From the NCBI GenBank assembly GCA_964017065.1, contig OZ024783.1:6009572-6073571 (forward strand): 64,000 nt of DNA, given 5' to 3'. Below the pieces are notes generated by a model. The model did no database searches and was not told the origin of the DNA. It saw nothing but the letters and a program-made list of their open reading frames with translations. The first letter of the stretch is position 1. Each line of letters begins with the position of its first letter. Made by a program: the position numbers and the translations under genes. Below are positions 1 to 12,100 of this stretch, one piece after another. This stretch comes from Haliclona indistincta (Eukaryota; Porifera; Demospongiae; Haplosclerida; Chalinidae).

Positions 1-34
1 TATAACAATCTTCTCTGGGACTGAAACAGTGTGA

Positions 35-298
35 CTAAAGCTCCTGCGGATTAGACCGAGCATAAATGCTCTTGTAACTATCATGTTGATATGAGCAATG
101 AGACCATGATAGATCACTGGAGAGTAAAACCCCAACATCTTTAAACAAAGTGGTAGTATAGTTTTGCTGTTGAAGGGCTGAACCGGGAAGAAAATGGTAT
201 AGAATAACTTTTTGTACCAAATGAAGCAGAATTTTATGGGCAATATCATATCCAAAATCCACCTGAATCCACTTCCGGGGAAATTGCTTTATGGTCAT
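35..298 (-). pseudogene. LINE reverse transcriptase C-terminal fragment
   Basis: An 87-codon minus-strand open frame contains a VGVLLSSDLSWS-like stretch. This is the typical region just after the reverse transcriptase domain of non-LTR retrotransposons, where LG(V/I)xxxxDLSW is common; the LINE at 8360-9672 has the matching motif. No catalytic YADD box is present, so this is a short 5'-truncated relic. The assignment rests on one motif and it could be a chance frame, but the residue pattern is specific. Confidence 0.5.
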
Positions 299-639
299 TT
301 GAATAAAACTAATTAATTATTCAATGAATACAACCAATTCACAATTGTTTTATAAATATTTTTCCTAATTTGCCCTATATTAAGAATAGATACTGTATGT
401 GCTAGAAGAAAAATTCTGTTGTGATACGATGATTAAAATTGCTGTCATAGATCTAAAACTGTTTTCTTCAATGTTGAATTATAGCACTAATAATAAAGTC
501 AAAAATTTCTCTTTTGAAAGCAATTTTGATATCCATACGTAACTATTGTACAAGTAAAGTGTTTACAGTGTAAGACTTATAGAAAATAATTATTGTAAAA
601 AAATTTGTGATTAGATCACCGGATTAAAAGATGATGCAT
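299..639. other. AT-rich stretch, nothing recognised
   Basis: No coding frame, repeat family or RNA signature could be recognised here. It separates two transposon-derived relics. Confidence 0.4.
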
Positions 640-1530
640 CTATTACAGTGCGTTAATCTTCTCCTTCTGAGTCAAAACTAATGTCCTCTGCAGTTTCCAC
701 ATGCTGTGACACACTTCCATTTTTTCTGCAATGGTACTTAATTTGTTCCACAAAGATTCTTGAAGAAAGCTTGCATTTGCACCGTACAAATTTTAGTTGT
801 TTCTGGTGCTGCAGCTATGTCTGTCATTTTTAGAGACAGAATAGTGCCATCAGAGTCAAGTGTCCACCCCCAATGCTGCATGACGATTCAATTGCAAGTC
901 TTCATGCTTAAGCTTCTTAATTCCAGAGCATGACCTACAAATGAACCCTCAAGCTATCATGTTAATGTGCTGCTCTCTCTGTAGGTCATAGCTTCTGTGG
1001 ATCAATTTCCTTACTGGATGAAACCATGTCCATGAACTTCACATACTGCAAAAATTTAAGGAGTCTTCTTGCTTACCACCAAATACTAAAACAAACAGAC
1101 GAGCACCAGCTTTTCTGACTTATTTTGCTGTGACTTGAGAATCACTTACCAATGAAGATATCTGCTGTACCTCTGTATCGACCTGAATCTTCTTGATGAG
1201 GCGTGTTTGCCTTGTCCAAAGGTAGCAGAGGTTGAGTCACATCCACTCCATGCATGTAGAAATAGGAGGTGAGATACTACTAAAGTTCCAGCTTTGGCAA
1301 CCAAATCACGCATTCTCCAAACTTGCAAGACTTTCTTTGATGTGCTCTTGGGTTCACAAAGAATATACACTTCTGCCATGCTGTCTCTCCAGTGGTGCAT
1401 TAGCAAAATGAGCACATCTGTGTTGTCAGCAACCACATCTTCCTGCCCATCCATTGCAATTTGAAGAGCACAATTAACAATTAAAGTGTCAACAATACCA
1501 GTAGAATTTACATGTGTACTGCCTGACCTT
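640..1530 (-). pseudogene. Decayed transposon-linked gene (nuclease-like family of invertebrates)
   Basis: Read on the minus strand, one frame (about 1524 down to 1146) gives DTLIVNCALQIA, then VADNTDVLILLMHHW, then LLFLHAWSGCDST and FGQGK. This order of motifs is shared by a multi-copy protein family in cnidarian, sponge and fish genomes that I believe is transposon-encoded. Further downstream on the same strand, broken frames give KAGARLFVLVFGG, a GWTLDSDGT-like piece and a Cys-rich end (CVTACGNCRG). Several stops and frameshifts separate the pieces, so it is a pseudogene. Acidic residues in the first blocks would fit a metal-dependent nuclease, but that function is inference. Confidence 0.5.
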
Positions 1531-2069
1531 CAGATTTTAAGTAATGATTTAGCAGTAAGATAAACTGTGCTTTGAAAATGTTTCCTAATTTGCATGAACT
1601 TTCATGCACTCTATAACTTGGATATCAGCACATGCTATTGAGCTATTTTCTGGTAATCACTTGTTGTCTTTGATTGATGGGCTTCGATATAGCCATCAAA
1701 ACAACAGAGCAATTGTTGTATTTTGCACACACATAGCCTACACATTGTTTTACTACGCCTCTATATTATGTCACTTTCTTCTCCCATTTCCCTATGTAAA
1801 TCAGAACTCCCCCATCAAGAATATGCATTATTAATTTTTGCTTGTGCATAATACATGACCACAAAGGAGTGGTCATGATATTTTCCAGAAAATAATGAGC
1901 TAAGGTGCAAACTAACAAGATCTTGTTTACAAGGGCCTCTGAAAATACAAGTAGCATTATATTACTTTTTAAATAACTATAAATATTTTTCCCCAAAGTA
2001 GATTTGGGTGGATTTGGTATATGTATTAAGTAAAACATTCCGCTTCTTTTGATACCAAAATGGTTACTA
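1531..2069. other. Intergenic, nothing recognised
   Basis: Short open frames occur on both strands, but none shows a domain, splice sites or similarity to other parts of the window. Confidence 0.4.
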
Positions 2070-2070
2070 T

Positions 2071-4467
2071 TAGGGAGGCACGGTAGTGCCTCCCTATGTA
2101 GGGTTGAACGAGAAAACAAGATGGCGGCTACATACAATGTATTAGCGTTCAAACGCTGATATTTCACCTGGTGATGAATTTTATACGTCCAAAGACACTT
2201 AGATCTGGTATCTGGCGTTGCCCCATCGTACAGTAGCAAGGAAATTGCTCGAAATTGTTGCTAAAGTGACGAACCTGGAAACGGTGAAAATCGAGTTTCG
2301 TCATCTTCTTTCTTTCTTCAACTCGCCTAGCGCCTTTACGCGAGCAGTGCTGAGACCAAAACACCCACGAACAGTCGTGAAATTCTCCTGGCAGGTGCCT
2401 TTTGAACATTGTTTTTAGCGAAACGACGATCTAACTTCTGCGAGTTCTCGATCTTGACCCATTGTTAGCTAAGTGTTAGACGCCATTATTGTGATTGCGC
2501 AACACGCACGTGACCAAACAGTGGCTAGCGCACGTGACCAAGCACTAGCTTCAATTCAGTATCGCCCCGCCGTATGGATCACGGAGAACACGTATTTGTC
2601 TGGAGTCATCGAATAAAGGCAAGCTCGAGTAGGATCACCATTCTGCGTTTGCCAGATAGATTATAACTGCTGTCCAGGTCTACAAACAAGTGTGGGCGGG
2701 GCTCGTATGTACTGCATGCATGCATGCATAGGCGAGCTGATATGTCCATTATTTTTAGCAATAAGTTTAAAATTGTTAATAATAAAGAAAAGCATCAGCA
2801 ACTGGAAAACTAAACCAATGGTGGAAACCATGACAAAGACGCCTCAGTACGTGAATGATATTGATCTGCACTTCACTGAAAAAGAAAAAAGGACACAAAC
2901 AAGAAAATAAAAAAGATTTCTATCGAAATCAAAAGGATGTAGGGTTGTGAAACCTACCACTGGTCCACAATGTAATCTAACAAGGAACAAGCATGGAATG
3001 GTAACACGATCAACTTGCTAACAGACCATAGATCCCTACATCAGTGGCTGTACATAAGATCAACAAGTTTAAATGCACATTAGGTGTCAGACATCAGCAA
3101 CTAGCTGAATTAGCTATAGCCAACCACAACAGCCACTGATGTAGGGATCTATGGTCTGTTAGCAAGTTGATCGTGTTACCATTCCATGCTTGTTCCTTGT
3201 TAGACAAGAAAATAAAAAGATTTCTAACGAAATCAACAGGATGTAGGGATAAAGAAATCTGCTACTGGTCCACAATGTAAACCAAAAAGGAGCAAGCATA
3301 GAATGGTAACACGATTGACTTGCTAACCATAGATCCCTACATCAGTGGCTGTCATAACATTTTGACTATACTATAATTATTTGTCACAAGCTAAATTCAA
3401 TTCAATGCACGTCAGGTGTCAGTCAATAGCAACTAGCAGAACTGCTGTAGTCAGCCACTGATGTAGGGATCTATGGTTAGCAAGTCAATCGTGTTACCAT
3501 TCTATGCTTGCTCCTTGTTGGTTTCCGTACATTGTGGACCAGTAGCAGATTTCTTTATCCCTACATCCTTTTGATTTCGTTAGAAATCTTTTTATTTTCT
3601 TGTTTGTGTCCTTTTTTCTTTTACAGTGAGTTTCAAATTTTCAGTGCAGTTCGAATTCGGCAAGATAATGTATCTCTTTTTGTTTCCACCGTTGCTTTGG
3701 TTTGCTTTTGTTGATAATTACTTTTTAACTTGTAGCTCCTAAATACTGAAACTAGCTCATGCATTCATGCATGCTGCAGCCTGAATGCACAGCATACGAG
3801 CCCCGCCCACTCTGGTTTAGAATTTTCTGTATGGCTGTGATACTATCTGGCAAGCAGCAGAGCTTACTCGGTGAGTCGTTCTTCGAAGACTCCAGACGCC
3901 AATATGCGCTCTCCATACGGCGATACTCTACAAGTGTGATTGGTCACGTGCGTATTACGTAATCACAATAATGGCATCGAACACTTAGCTGACAACTGTT
4001 CGTGATCGTGAGCTCGTCAAATGTATATCGTCGTTTCGCTAAAAACTAAGTTCAAAAGGCACATGCCAGGAGAATTTCACGACTGTTCGTGGGTGTTTTG
4101 GTCTCGACACTGCTCGCGTAAAGGCGCTAGGCGAGTTGAAGAAAGGAAAACGAAGATGACGAAAGTCGATTTTCACCGTTTTCAGGTTCGTCACTTTAGT
4201 AACAATTTCGAGCAATCTCCTTGCTACTGTAAGATGGGGCAACGCCAGAGAGCAGATCTAAGTGTCTTTGGACGTATAAAATTCATCACCAGGCGAAATA
4301 TCAGCGTTTGAACGCTAATACATTGTATGTAGCCGCCATCTTGTTTTCTCGTTCATCCCTACATAGGGAGTCACTACCGTGCCTCCCTAATTACATTGTG
4401 GACCAGTGGTAGGTTTCACAACCCTACATCCTTTTGATTTCGATAGAAATCTTTTTTATTTTCTTGT
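2071..4467 (-). mobile_element. Unit U copy 1 (Helitron-like non-autonomous element), split by U2
   Basis: The copy starts with the GC hairpin TAGGGAGGCAC-GGTA-GTGCCTCCCTA (2071-2096) and runs through the arm (2097-2905) into the foldback (about 2906-3205). The missing last part of the foldback lies at 4391-4467, beginning with acattgtggaccag. A second, oppositely oriented unit (U2) fills the gap. The pair therefore looks like one 2.4-kb palindrome, but the empty-site sequence ttgttagattacattg in the foldback of U3 (near 7690) shows it is a nested insertion. Confidence 0.75.
3207..4390 (+). mobile_element. Unit U copy 2, nested inside U1
   Basis: The copy begins CAAGAAAATAAAAAG, runs through the palindromic foldback (about 3207-3605) and the arm, and ends in the hairpin TAGGGAGTCAC-TACC-GTGCCTCCCTA followed by A (4364-4390). 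Compared with the uninterrupted foldback of U3, it sits between ttgttaga and ttacattg: an A/T junction with no duplicated target. The arm carries a 96-codon open frame (4021-4311) that recurs in other copies. Confidence 0.75.
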
Positions 4468-4887
4468 ACCAATTTATTCCACATTTGACCAATTTTTAGC
4501 CTTCAACAGCCAGACTATAAAGGCTTCATGTATGATGGCTCACTAATTATGCCTCAAAAGTCTCATTCTTGACATGTGTACTGCAGTTTGCATGTCATAC
4601 TCAACATGTGAATGACTGAATGTGTTGTTAGCCTGTGATAACACTGTACAAGGCTTCTCTGTATTGAACAATAATCAGGTTAGGCATGTTTAGTAGTACA
4701 CAACACTTCCTCATTGCATACAATTGGTAAGACCTTCACTTCACTAGCTGAATCAACAGAAAAGCATGCATGTGGCCATGAAAAATGACCAGCATGCATA
4801 TGCAGGCATTAATTGCCTGCCTGCATGCACGATCACTACAGCCGGTAACACAGCTAGTGTGTCATTTCTTGTTCTTTTCTTTTCTCT
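4468..4887. other. Intergenic, nothing recognised
   Basis: Ordinary AT-rich sequence between unit U1/U2 and a piggyBac-like MITE. It holds scattered catgca repeats and no convincing gene. Confidence 0.4.
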
Positions 4888-4891
4888 TTAA

Positions 4892-5452
4892 CCCTTTAAG
4901 CCCTATTGACGCCATTTGGCGTCATGCAAAAAGTGCTAAATATTCCGAAGTTAAGCTAAACTGGAGAATACAAATAACAGTTAAAAATGCAAATGAATGT
5001 TTTTGGTGCACGTCCTCTGCTAAACGTATAGGTGCCAGGAATTTTCTATGGCTTCAGTGCAAATTTCACTACAATAAACAAGACAATTTTGACATTTTAT
5101 GGCATCAGGTCGCTCAGAAAACACATTTAAGCACGTTCTCCATGATCTGGGCTACATTTTGCGCCGCTCACCAAAACCACTGCTATTAATTTTGAATGTA
5201 CTTTTAAGTAGCCAGCTACAAAGTACTAACTTTGAGCAAAATTTGATGCACTTTATTGGCTTCATTTCCGCAGTGGGAGAGGAATCTCATTAACTGAATT
5301 GAGTAATGTTCAAGTGCGGCTACTCACTGGCAAAAACGGATGCAAATTTGAGACCAGTAGCACAAAAGACACATAACACGAGATACTTGCGAGAAAATTG
5401 GTCAGCATTTACGAGGTTAAATTCCAGCAAGATAAATTTAGTATTTATAGGG
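4892..5452. mobile_element. piggyBac-like MITE, copy 1
   Basis: TTAA (4888-4891) followed by CCCTTTAAGCCC and, at the other end, ATAGGG followed by TTAA (5453-5456) give the TTAA target duplication and CCC...GGG ends typical of the piggyBac superfamily. A near-perfect small palindrome, TGACGCC-ATTT-GGCGTCA, lies just inside the left end (4907-4924). A second copy with about the same layout is at 9946-10536. No transposase is encoded. Confidence 0.7.
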
Positions 5453-5456
5453 TTAA

Positions 5457-5950
5457 GTAATATTAGTATTTTATGTTAGTTGGTTTGTACCCTAGTGTTG
5501 TGTTAGCTCTGCTACTGGTATTACCATGCATTATTTTGCTAAAATTAAATTTTCATTAAAATTACTAACTATAAGGAACCAAGATGTGCAAACACATGTA
5601 GCTGGCAATGCATTTGTGTTTAATGTGTTTGTGTAACATTTCCTGCATCACTTGTGGTTCTTGAAACTACACACTACAATAAACTGGCATTTTAATAACT
5701 GGACTTCCTTGCACATAATACTATGACCCTTTCCTGGTCTATTCTAATTTAATAATGAAGAGAAAAGTTCTTGATAAAATAATTATGACTCAATTGCGGA
5801 GCCGTCAACACTATAGCTGTGGTAATACTAGCTTAAATTATTTACTGTGAAAATGTGATGGCTTGTATTTCATTCTTAGCAGGTTTCACTTGTTGATACA
5901 GTACAATTGCAAGTCAAGTGCAAGTTCATCCGCCCACGCATGTCTCGCTA

Positions 5951-5988
<38 letters not shown>

Positions 5989-6108
5989 GATTACAGTACA
6001 AAATTTAAGTCTTTTTGTGTTCAATTTCGGTCAACGAGGCTGCTGTAATAGCTAGCTGACAGTAAAGCCTTCAAAAGCTACTGTCACTCAGTTGCATTGC
6101 GTATCAAA
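5457..6108. other. 5' flank of receptor gene A
   Basis: Intergenic sequence leading to the gene A start. It contains an AAT trinucleotide microsatellite (5952-5989). No TATA box or other promoter element could be assigned with confidence, and no other gene is visible. Confidence 0.4.
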
Positions 6109-9100
6109 ATGCTCCTATCGTTGAGAGTTTATGGCTTATCGTTGATCATCGTTTATATGCTTACGATGGCTTTGTCTGTCCTTTCCTTGAGCACTGGTAA
6201 GTAGTATGCCATGATCATCGAGTGTGTTAAATTTATGCTTGCATACTGACCCGCGCAGCAAAGTGTGGAGTATCTGAACTACCATTTCTTGACTTGGGAA
6301 ATGAATCTCGTGTGTCTGGAGAAGGAAAATTCTTTGGATATGATGACAATGCGACTGAGTTGCTAAACTATATTCCGTTTCCCTTTGGCAATAGCACCGA
6401 GACGAGTGTTTATGTAAGTTTGACCAAAGTTGTTCAAATCGTAGTTCAAATGCAGTAACAGTTTGACGACGGTACAAATATTACACTCTAGATTTCAAGT
6501 AATGGATTTATAAGTTTTGGAGCTCCATTTACCAACTACACTCCAAGTCAATTCCCTATCAGTGAAAAGGTTGTTGCTCCATACTGGGATGATATTGATC
6601 TTCGTCATAGAGGACTGGTCTTGTATGCTGCGCTGATTCAAGGCCAAAACTCTCGTCTCAATAACAGTCTTGCTATATACAATACTGTTAATAGCTATAT
6701 TACTAATACTGTCTTCAATGGTGCTTCAGTTTTTAAAGCTAGTTGGATTTTAGCAGCACGTTGGATTAATGTCTGTCCATTTGGAGTTTCTAATTGTACA
6801 TTGGTAAGATCAAAATTCCCTAACAGAATCACTGAATTATGTACATGTATGTGAACATACATTATTAGACACATTTAACTTCAGCTACAAAATTTGGTTC
6901 CATAAAAATAATGTAAAAATTTTCGCACTTAAAAATAATTGTCACTAGATGACTAAATTTATTTTGTTGCTTCAATGTAAAATGCATCAAAAGTACTCAT
7001 AAATTTCGCTCTTTGAAGGAAATTTTCTTGCACAAAATTTCTACATTTACGATGTACATTTTTCCTTTTACTTGTAGACCAATACATTTCAAGCTGTGTT
7101 GGCAACTGATGGTGTCAGATCCTACGCCATCTATACATATGAGTGTGGGAAATTAAACTGGGTGAAACATCAAGCTGGCATTGGATTTAGTGCCTCATCT
7201 AGCTTCTATGCTGAGCATCCTCTCTCTCGCAAAGCAAACGTTAATCAAATTGCTTGTGTCAATAGTTCATCCAGTAAATGGAGCAATGTTGTATATCAAA
7301 TCAACAACAACTCTGGTTAGTTCAGTTCACTAGTAGGTTCATTTAAAAAGAAAATCATGAACTATAGCAGTCAATGCATATAGTAAAAAAAATTAAAAAA
7401 GATTTCTATCGAAATCAAAAGGATTAGGGTTGTGAAATCTACCACTGGTCCACAATGTAATCTAACAAGGAACAAGCATGGAATGGTAACACGATTGACT
7501 TGCTAACAGACCATAGATCCCTACATCAGTGGCTGCTGTGGTTGACTATAGCTAGTCCAGCTAATTGCTGTTGACTGACACATAACATGCATTCAGCTTG
7601 TGCCATCTTATGAACAGCCACTGATGTAGGGATCTATGGTCTGTTAGCAAGTCAATCGTGTTACCATTCCATGCTTGTTCCTTGTTAGATTACATTGTGG
7701 ACCAGTGGTAGATTTCACAACCCTAATCCTTTTGATTTCGATAGAAATCTTTTTAATTTTCTTGTTTGTGTCATTTTTTCTTTCCCTGTGAAGTGCAGTT
7801 CAATATCATGCAATTGCTGTGCCATCTTTGTCTCCACCATTGGTTTAGTTTTCCTGTTGTTTATGGCTTTTCTTTATGATAAACAATTTTAAACTTGTAG
7901 CTAAAAAATTAATAATTGTTACGTCAGCCAGCTCGCCTACGCATGAGTGCATACGAGCCCCGCCCACACTTGTTTGTAGACCTGTACGGCGGTTATATTA
8001 TAATTGCCTGGCAAGCGCAGAATGGTGATCTTATACGAGCTTACCGTTCTTCGAAGACTCCAGACAAATTATGTTTACTCCGTGATCCATGCGGCGTGGC
8101 GATACTCAAGCTAGTGCTTGGTCACGTGCGCTAACCACTGCTTGGTCACGTGCGTATTGTAATCACAATAATGGCGTCTAACACTTAGCTGACAATGGAT
8201 CACGATCGAGAAATCGCGGAATTTATATCACCGTTTCGCTAATAACAAAGTTCAAAAGGCACCTGCCAGGAGAATTTCACGACTGTTCGTGAGTGTTTTG
8301 GTCTCGGTATTGCTCGCGTAAAGGCGCTAGGCGCGCTGAAGAAAGAAGAAAAAAAATTGTAGTGCAATGTCAGTCTTATCTTCCTAGACCTGGCGAAGGC
8401 CTTTGACTCCATCTCTCACAGCAGAATTATCAAGGCCTTGGGTGATGCCAATGTTTCCGGTCTACTCCTGTCTTGGTTCAGCTCCTACCTTTCGGAACGC
8501 CATCAATTCGTTGCTCTCAATGGGGCTTCCTCCGATCTTGCTGCTGTTTCCTCTGGAGTGCCTCAAGGCTCCATTCTCGGCCCTCTGCTCTTCATCCTCA
8601 CCTTCAATGATATATTCGACCTTTTCCTCTCTTCTGATTCTCTTCTGACAGGCTACGCTGACGACGTTACCTACTCCAAGGTCGTTATGAACGACGCAGA
8701 CTTTGGTAAGGTCAACTCTGACCTAAATGTGATCTCTGACTGGTTACTGGGCCAGAACCTTAGTCTGAACATTGGCAAGGTGAAGTGTATGCTGGTCTCC
8801 TGTAAGAAATCAAGGTCCTCCCCTCCTGTTCTCATCAATAACCAGAGGATCGAGCAGGTCAGCTCGTTTAAGCTACTCGGGGTCACTGTCACCCAGGACC
8901 TCTCCTGGAGTGCGCACATAGGCGAAATATGCTCTAAAGCAAAGAGAACAATTGGGCTGCTCTATCGACTGTTCGGTAAAGCAGGTCCTACTATCTTGGG
9001 TCATCTGTATAAGGTTTTTAGTCAGATCTATGCTCGACCATTCTTCTGCTATCTGGGACCCCAGTCATGAAGTCCACCGTCGCTCTCTTGAAAGAGTTCA

Positions 9101-12100
9101 AAATTTTGCAGCCAGGGTCACTCTTAACAACTGGAGCACCGACCCTCAACGTTTAAAGGATAAACTTGACTGGCCTCCTCTCCAAAAACGTAGGACTTAC
9201 CAGAAGATATGCCTTTGCCGCCGCATTCTCTCTGGCCGATCTATCATTCCTTCCACCTTTTTTACTCCTCACCCCAGACCCACTAAGTCTCACAAAAACT
9301 CTCTTCCTCTCTCGCGACCGTTTGTTAGAACTTGCCACCACAGCTCTTCAGCCATTGATGTCAGCCACAGCCATTGATGTCATCAACAAATGGAACTCTA
9401 TTCCTAATCACATTGTATCCATCTCCACAACTTCTACATTCAAATTGTGACTAAGGCGCTTTATTTACCAATAACTCGCATTAACCTTTATTGCTAGTAT
9501 CTGTTTTGTCATGTTCCTTTTCTTATTATTTCTCTTTATTATTGCTTCTGACTTTGCTGCTTAAGTTTATCTGTCTTTGTTCCTTTTGTGTGTCCTGTTT
9601 TTTTTCACTGGTTGGCCTTTGTATTAGCTTTGCTAGTTGGTCACACCTGCCTTTGGCAAAGATTGAAAAAAAAAAAAAGAAAGAAGAGACGAAACTCAAT
9701 TTTCACCGTTTCCAGGTTCGTCACTTTAGCAACAATTTCGAGCAATCTCCTTGCTACTGTAAGATGGGGCAACGCCTGATGGCAGATCTAAGTGTCCTTG
9801 GACGTTTAAAATTCATCACCAGGCGAAATATCAGCGTTTGAACGCTAATACATTGTATGTAGCCACCATCTTGTTTTTCCTACATAGGGAGGCACTACCG
9901 TGCCTCCCTAATATACAATTGTGATTATGATTATCTTTCAGTTAACCCTTTAACCCCTATTGTCGCCTTTTGGCGACATACATACTTCAGACACCATAAC
10001 TTTATCAAAAAGTGTTAAAATATCCCAAAATTAAGCCAAATTGAAGAATACAAATAACCGCAAAAAATTGACCGGTTTTCGGCGCGCCCCCTGCGCTAAA
10101 CGTTATGGCGACAGCATTTCTATGGCTTCAGTGCAAATTTCACAACATTTTAAGAAAAACAAAACGGCAGCCAAGAAAATTTGGACATTTTATGGCTTCA
10201 GGGTGCTCGCAAACACATTTTTGTGCATTCTCTATGATCTGGGCTACATTTTGCACTCACCAAAACCACTGCTATTTGTGTGTACTTTTCAGCAGCCAGC
10301 CCCAAAGTACTAACTTTGAGCAAAATTTGACGAGGTCGTCGCACTTTATCGGCTTCACTTTCGAAGTGGGAGGGGCATATTGACCGACTTGAGTGTGGGC
10401 AATTGCGGCTACTCACTGGGGTAAAAGGACGCAAATTTGAGACCAGTAGCACAAAAGACACACGAGATATTCACGAGAGAAGCGGTCAGCATTTACGAGG
10501 TTAAAATTTCAGCTTGATAATTTAGTAATTAAAGGGTTAACTAATAATTATCATAATTATTGTATGCTTTCTTCATTAGGACAACCGACCAAGTTCAGAG
10601 GTGTATCTAAAAACTCAAACTCAATCACACTTAGATGGAAGCCATTTCAAAACACAAGTGGAATGATAATTCTTCAATACTCAAACCCTAGATCTGGAGT
10701 ATTCAATTATCTTCTTAACAGTTCACTGACCACAATCACACTTGGTGGATTCATGCCATATACTACCTGGCAATTTTCCTTATATACAACAGCTTTCATA
10801 AGTGTAGGAGCAACCACATTTGTTACTACCCAACAAGGCGGTGAGTACAGTATATTTCTCAAGTCAACAATAATTTTTTACTGCAGTTCCCAGTGGGCAG
10901 CCACAAACCTTGATGTTTTCAACCACTTCTCGTACAATAACCCTTTCTTGGTCTCCTCCTCTCCTCTCGCAACGTAACGGAGTCATCATCTGCTATCTCA
11001 CCACCTGCAGCTCAGGAGGCAGCATCATCAACAGTACCAGAAACAGCAGTATCAGTCTGACCATAACAGGACTGCAGCCATTCACCAACTACACCTGTTC
11101 AGTGAGTGCAGCAACAATAGTGGGAGATGGACCGGCTGCAGTGAGTACTCTTTCAACGAAAGAGGAGAGTAAGTTCTGTCCTCATTCTACATGTATCATA
11201 TAATTTTATTCTCACTGGTTCTTATTTCAGAACCAGGAACACCTCCAGATATGATTGCTATTAACACTATTACTTCGACAGGTTTTAAATTTAACTGGAA
11301 ACTCCCGACTGAACCTAATGGAGTAATCACTAAGCATCAAATATATTGCTCTGGTGAAGGACATGTGTTCAATCACACAGTGATGGGCTCACAGACTACA
11401 ACCACCCTGAGTGGACTCCTACCATACACTAACTACTCCTGTAGCATCACAGCTCACAACAGTGCAGGAGGAGGACCTGCAGCAACTACCAGTGTTACTA
11501 CAAAGCAAGATGGTGAATAATATCAATACTCCTTACTCCGTAATGTCTCATGTATTGATTCTATTTTCAGTTCCCAGTGGCCCTCCTTTAAATTTGACTG
11601 CATTAGTTACTCAACGAACTATGTCACAAGTCTGGTCTCCTCCACATGTTGATGATCAAAATGGCATTATAACCAGCTATACTGTCAATTGTAGCTTAGC
11701 TAATGTCATTATTCATCACAGTACAACTAGTGAGACAAGACTGACTGTCACAGGACTGGAGCCATTCACTAACTACACCTGTTCTGTGAGTGCAGCTACT
11801 ATTGTTGGTAGTGGACCAGCAGTTGTGAAGAATGTGGTCACAGCAAAAGGTTAGACACCTTTTCAGCTTTATAGTGTCGTTGAATTTATGTTGCTATAGT
11901 TCCACCACGAGTTGTCACTGCACAAGCTGTTGTTATGCAAGTTATTAACAGCGATGTAGTAATACAGTTCAGTATTATGGATGCAGCTCCACCAGTTCAA
12001 GTAGAGGACATTTACTGGAACTTCACCAACAAATCATCAGGAATGACCAGACCAATCACCAACACTACTATAATATCATTGCCATTTGATCACTTGACAC

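Noticed and set aside
2071..4389. One 2.3-kb palindromic transposon
   Set aside because: The foldback of U1 resumes at 4391 and the empty site is known from U3, so it is one unit inserted in another in opposite orientation.
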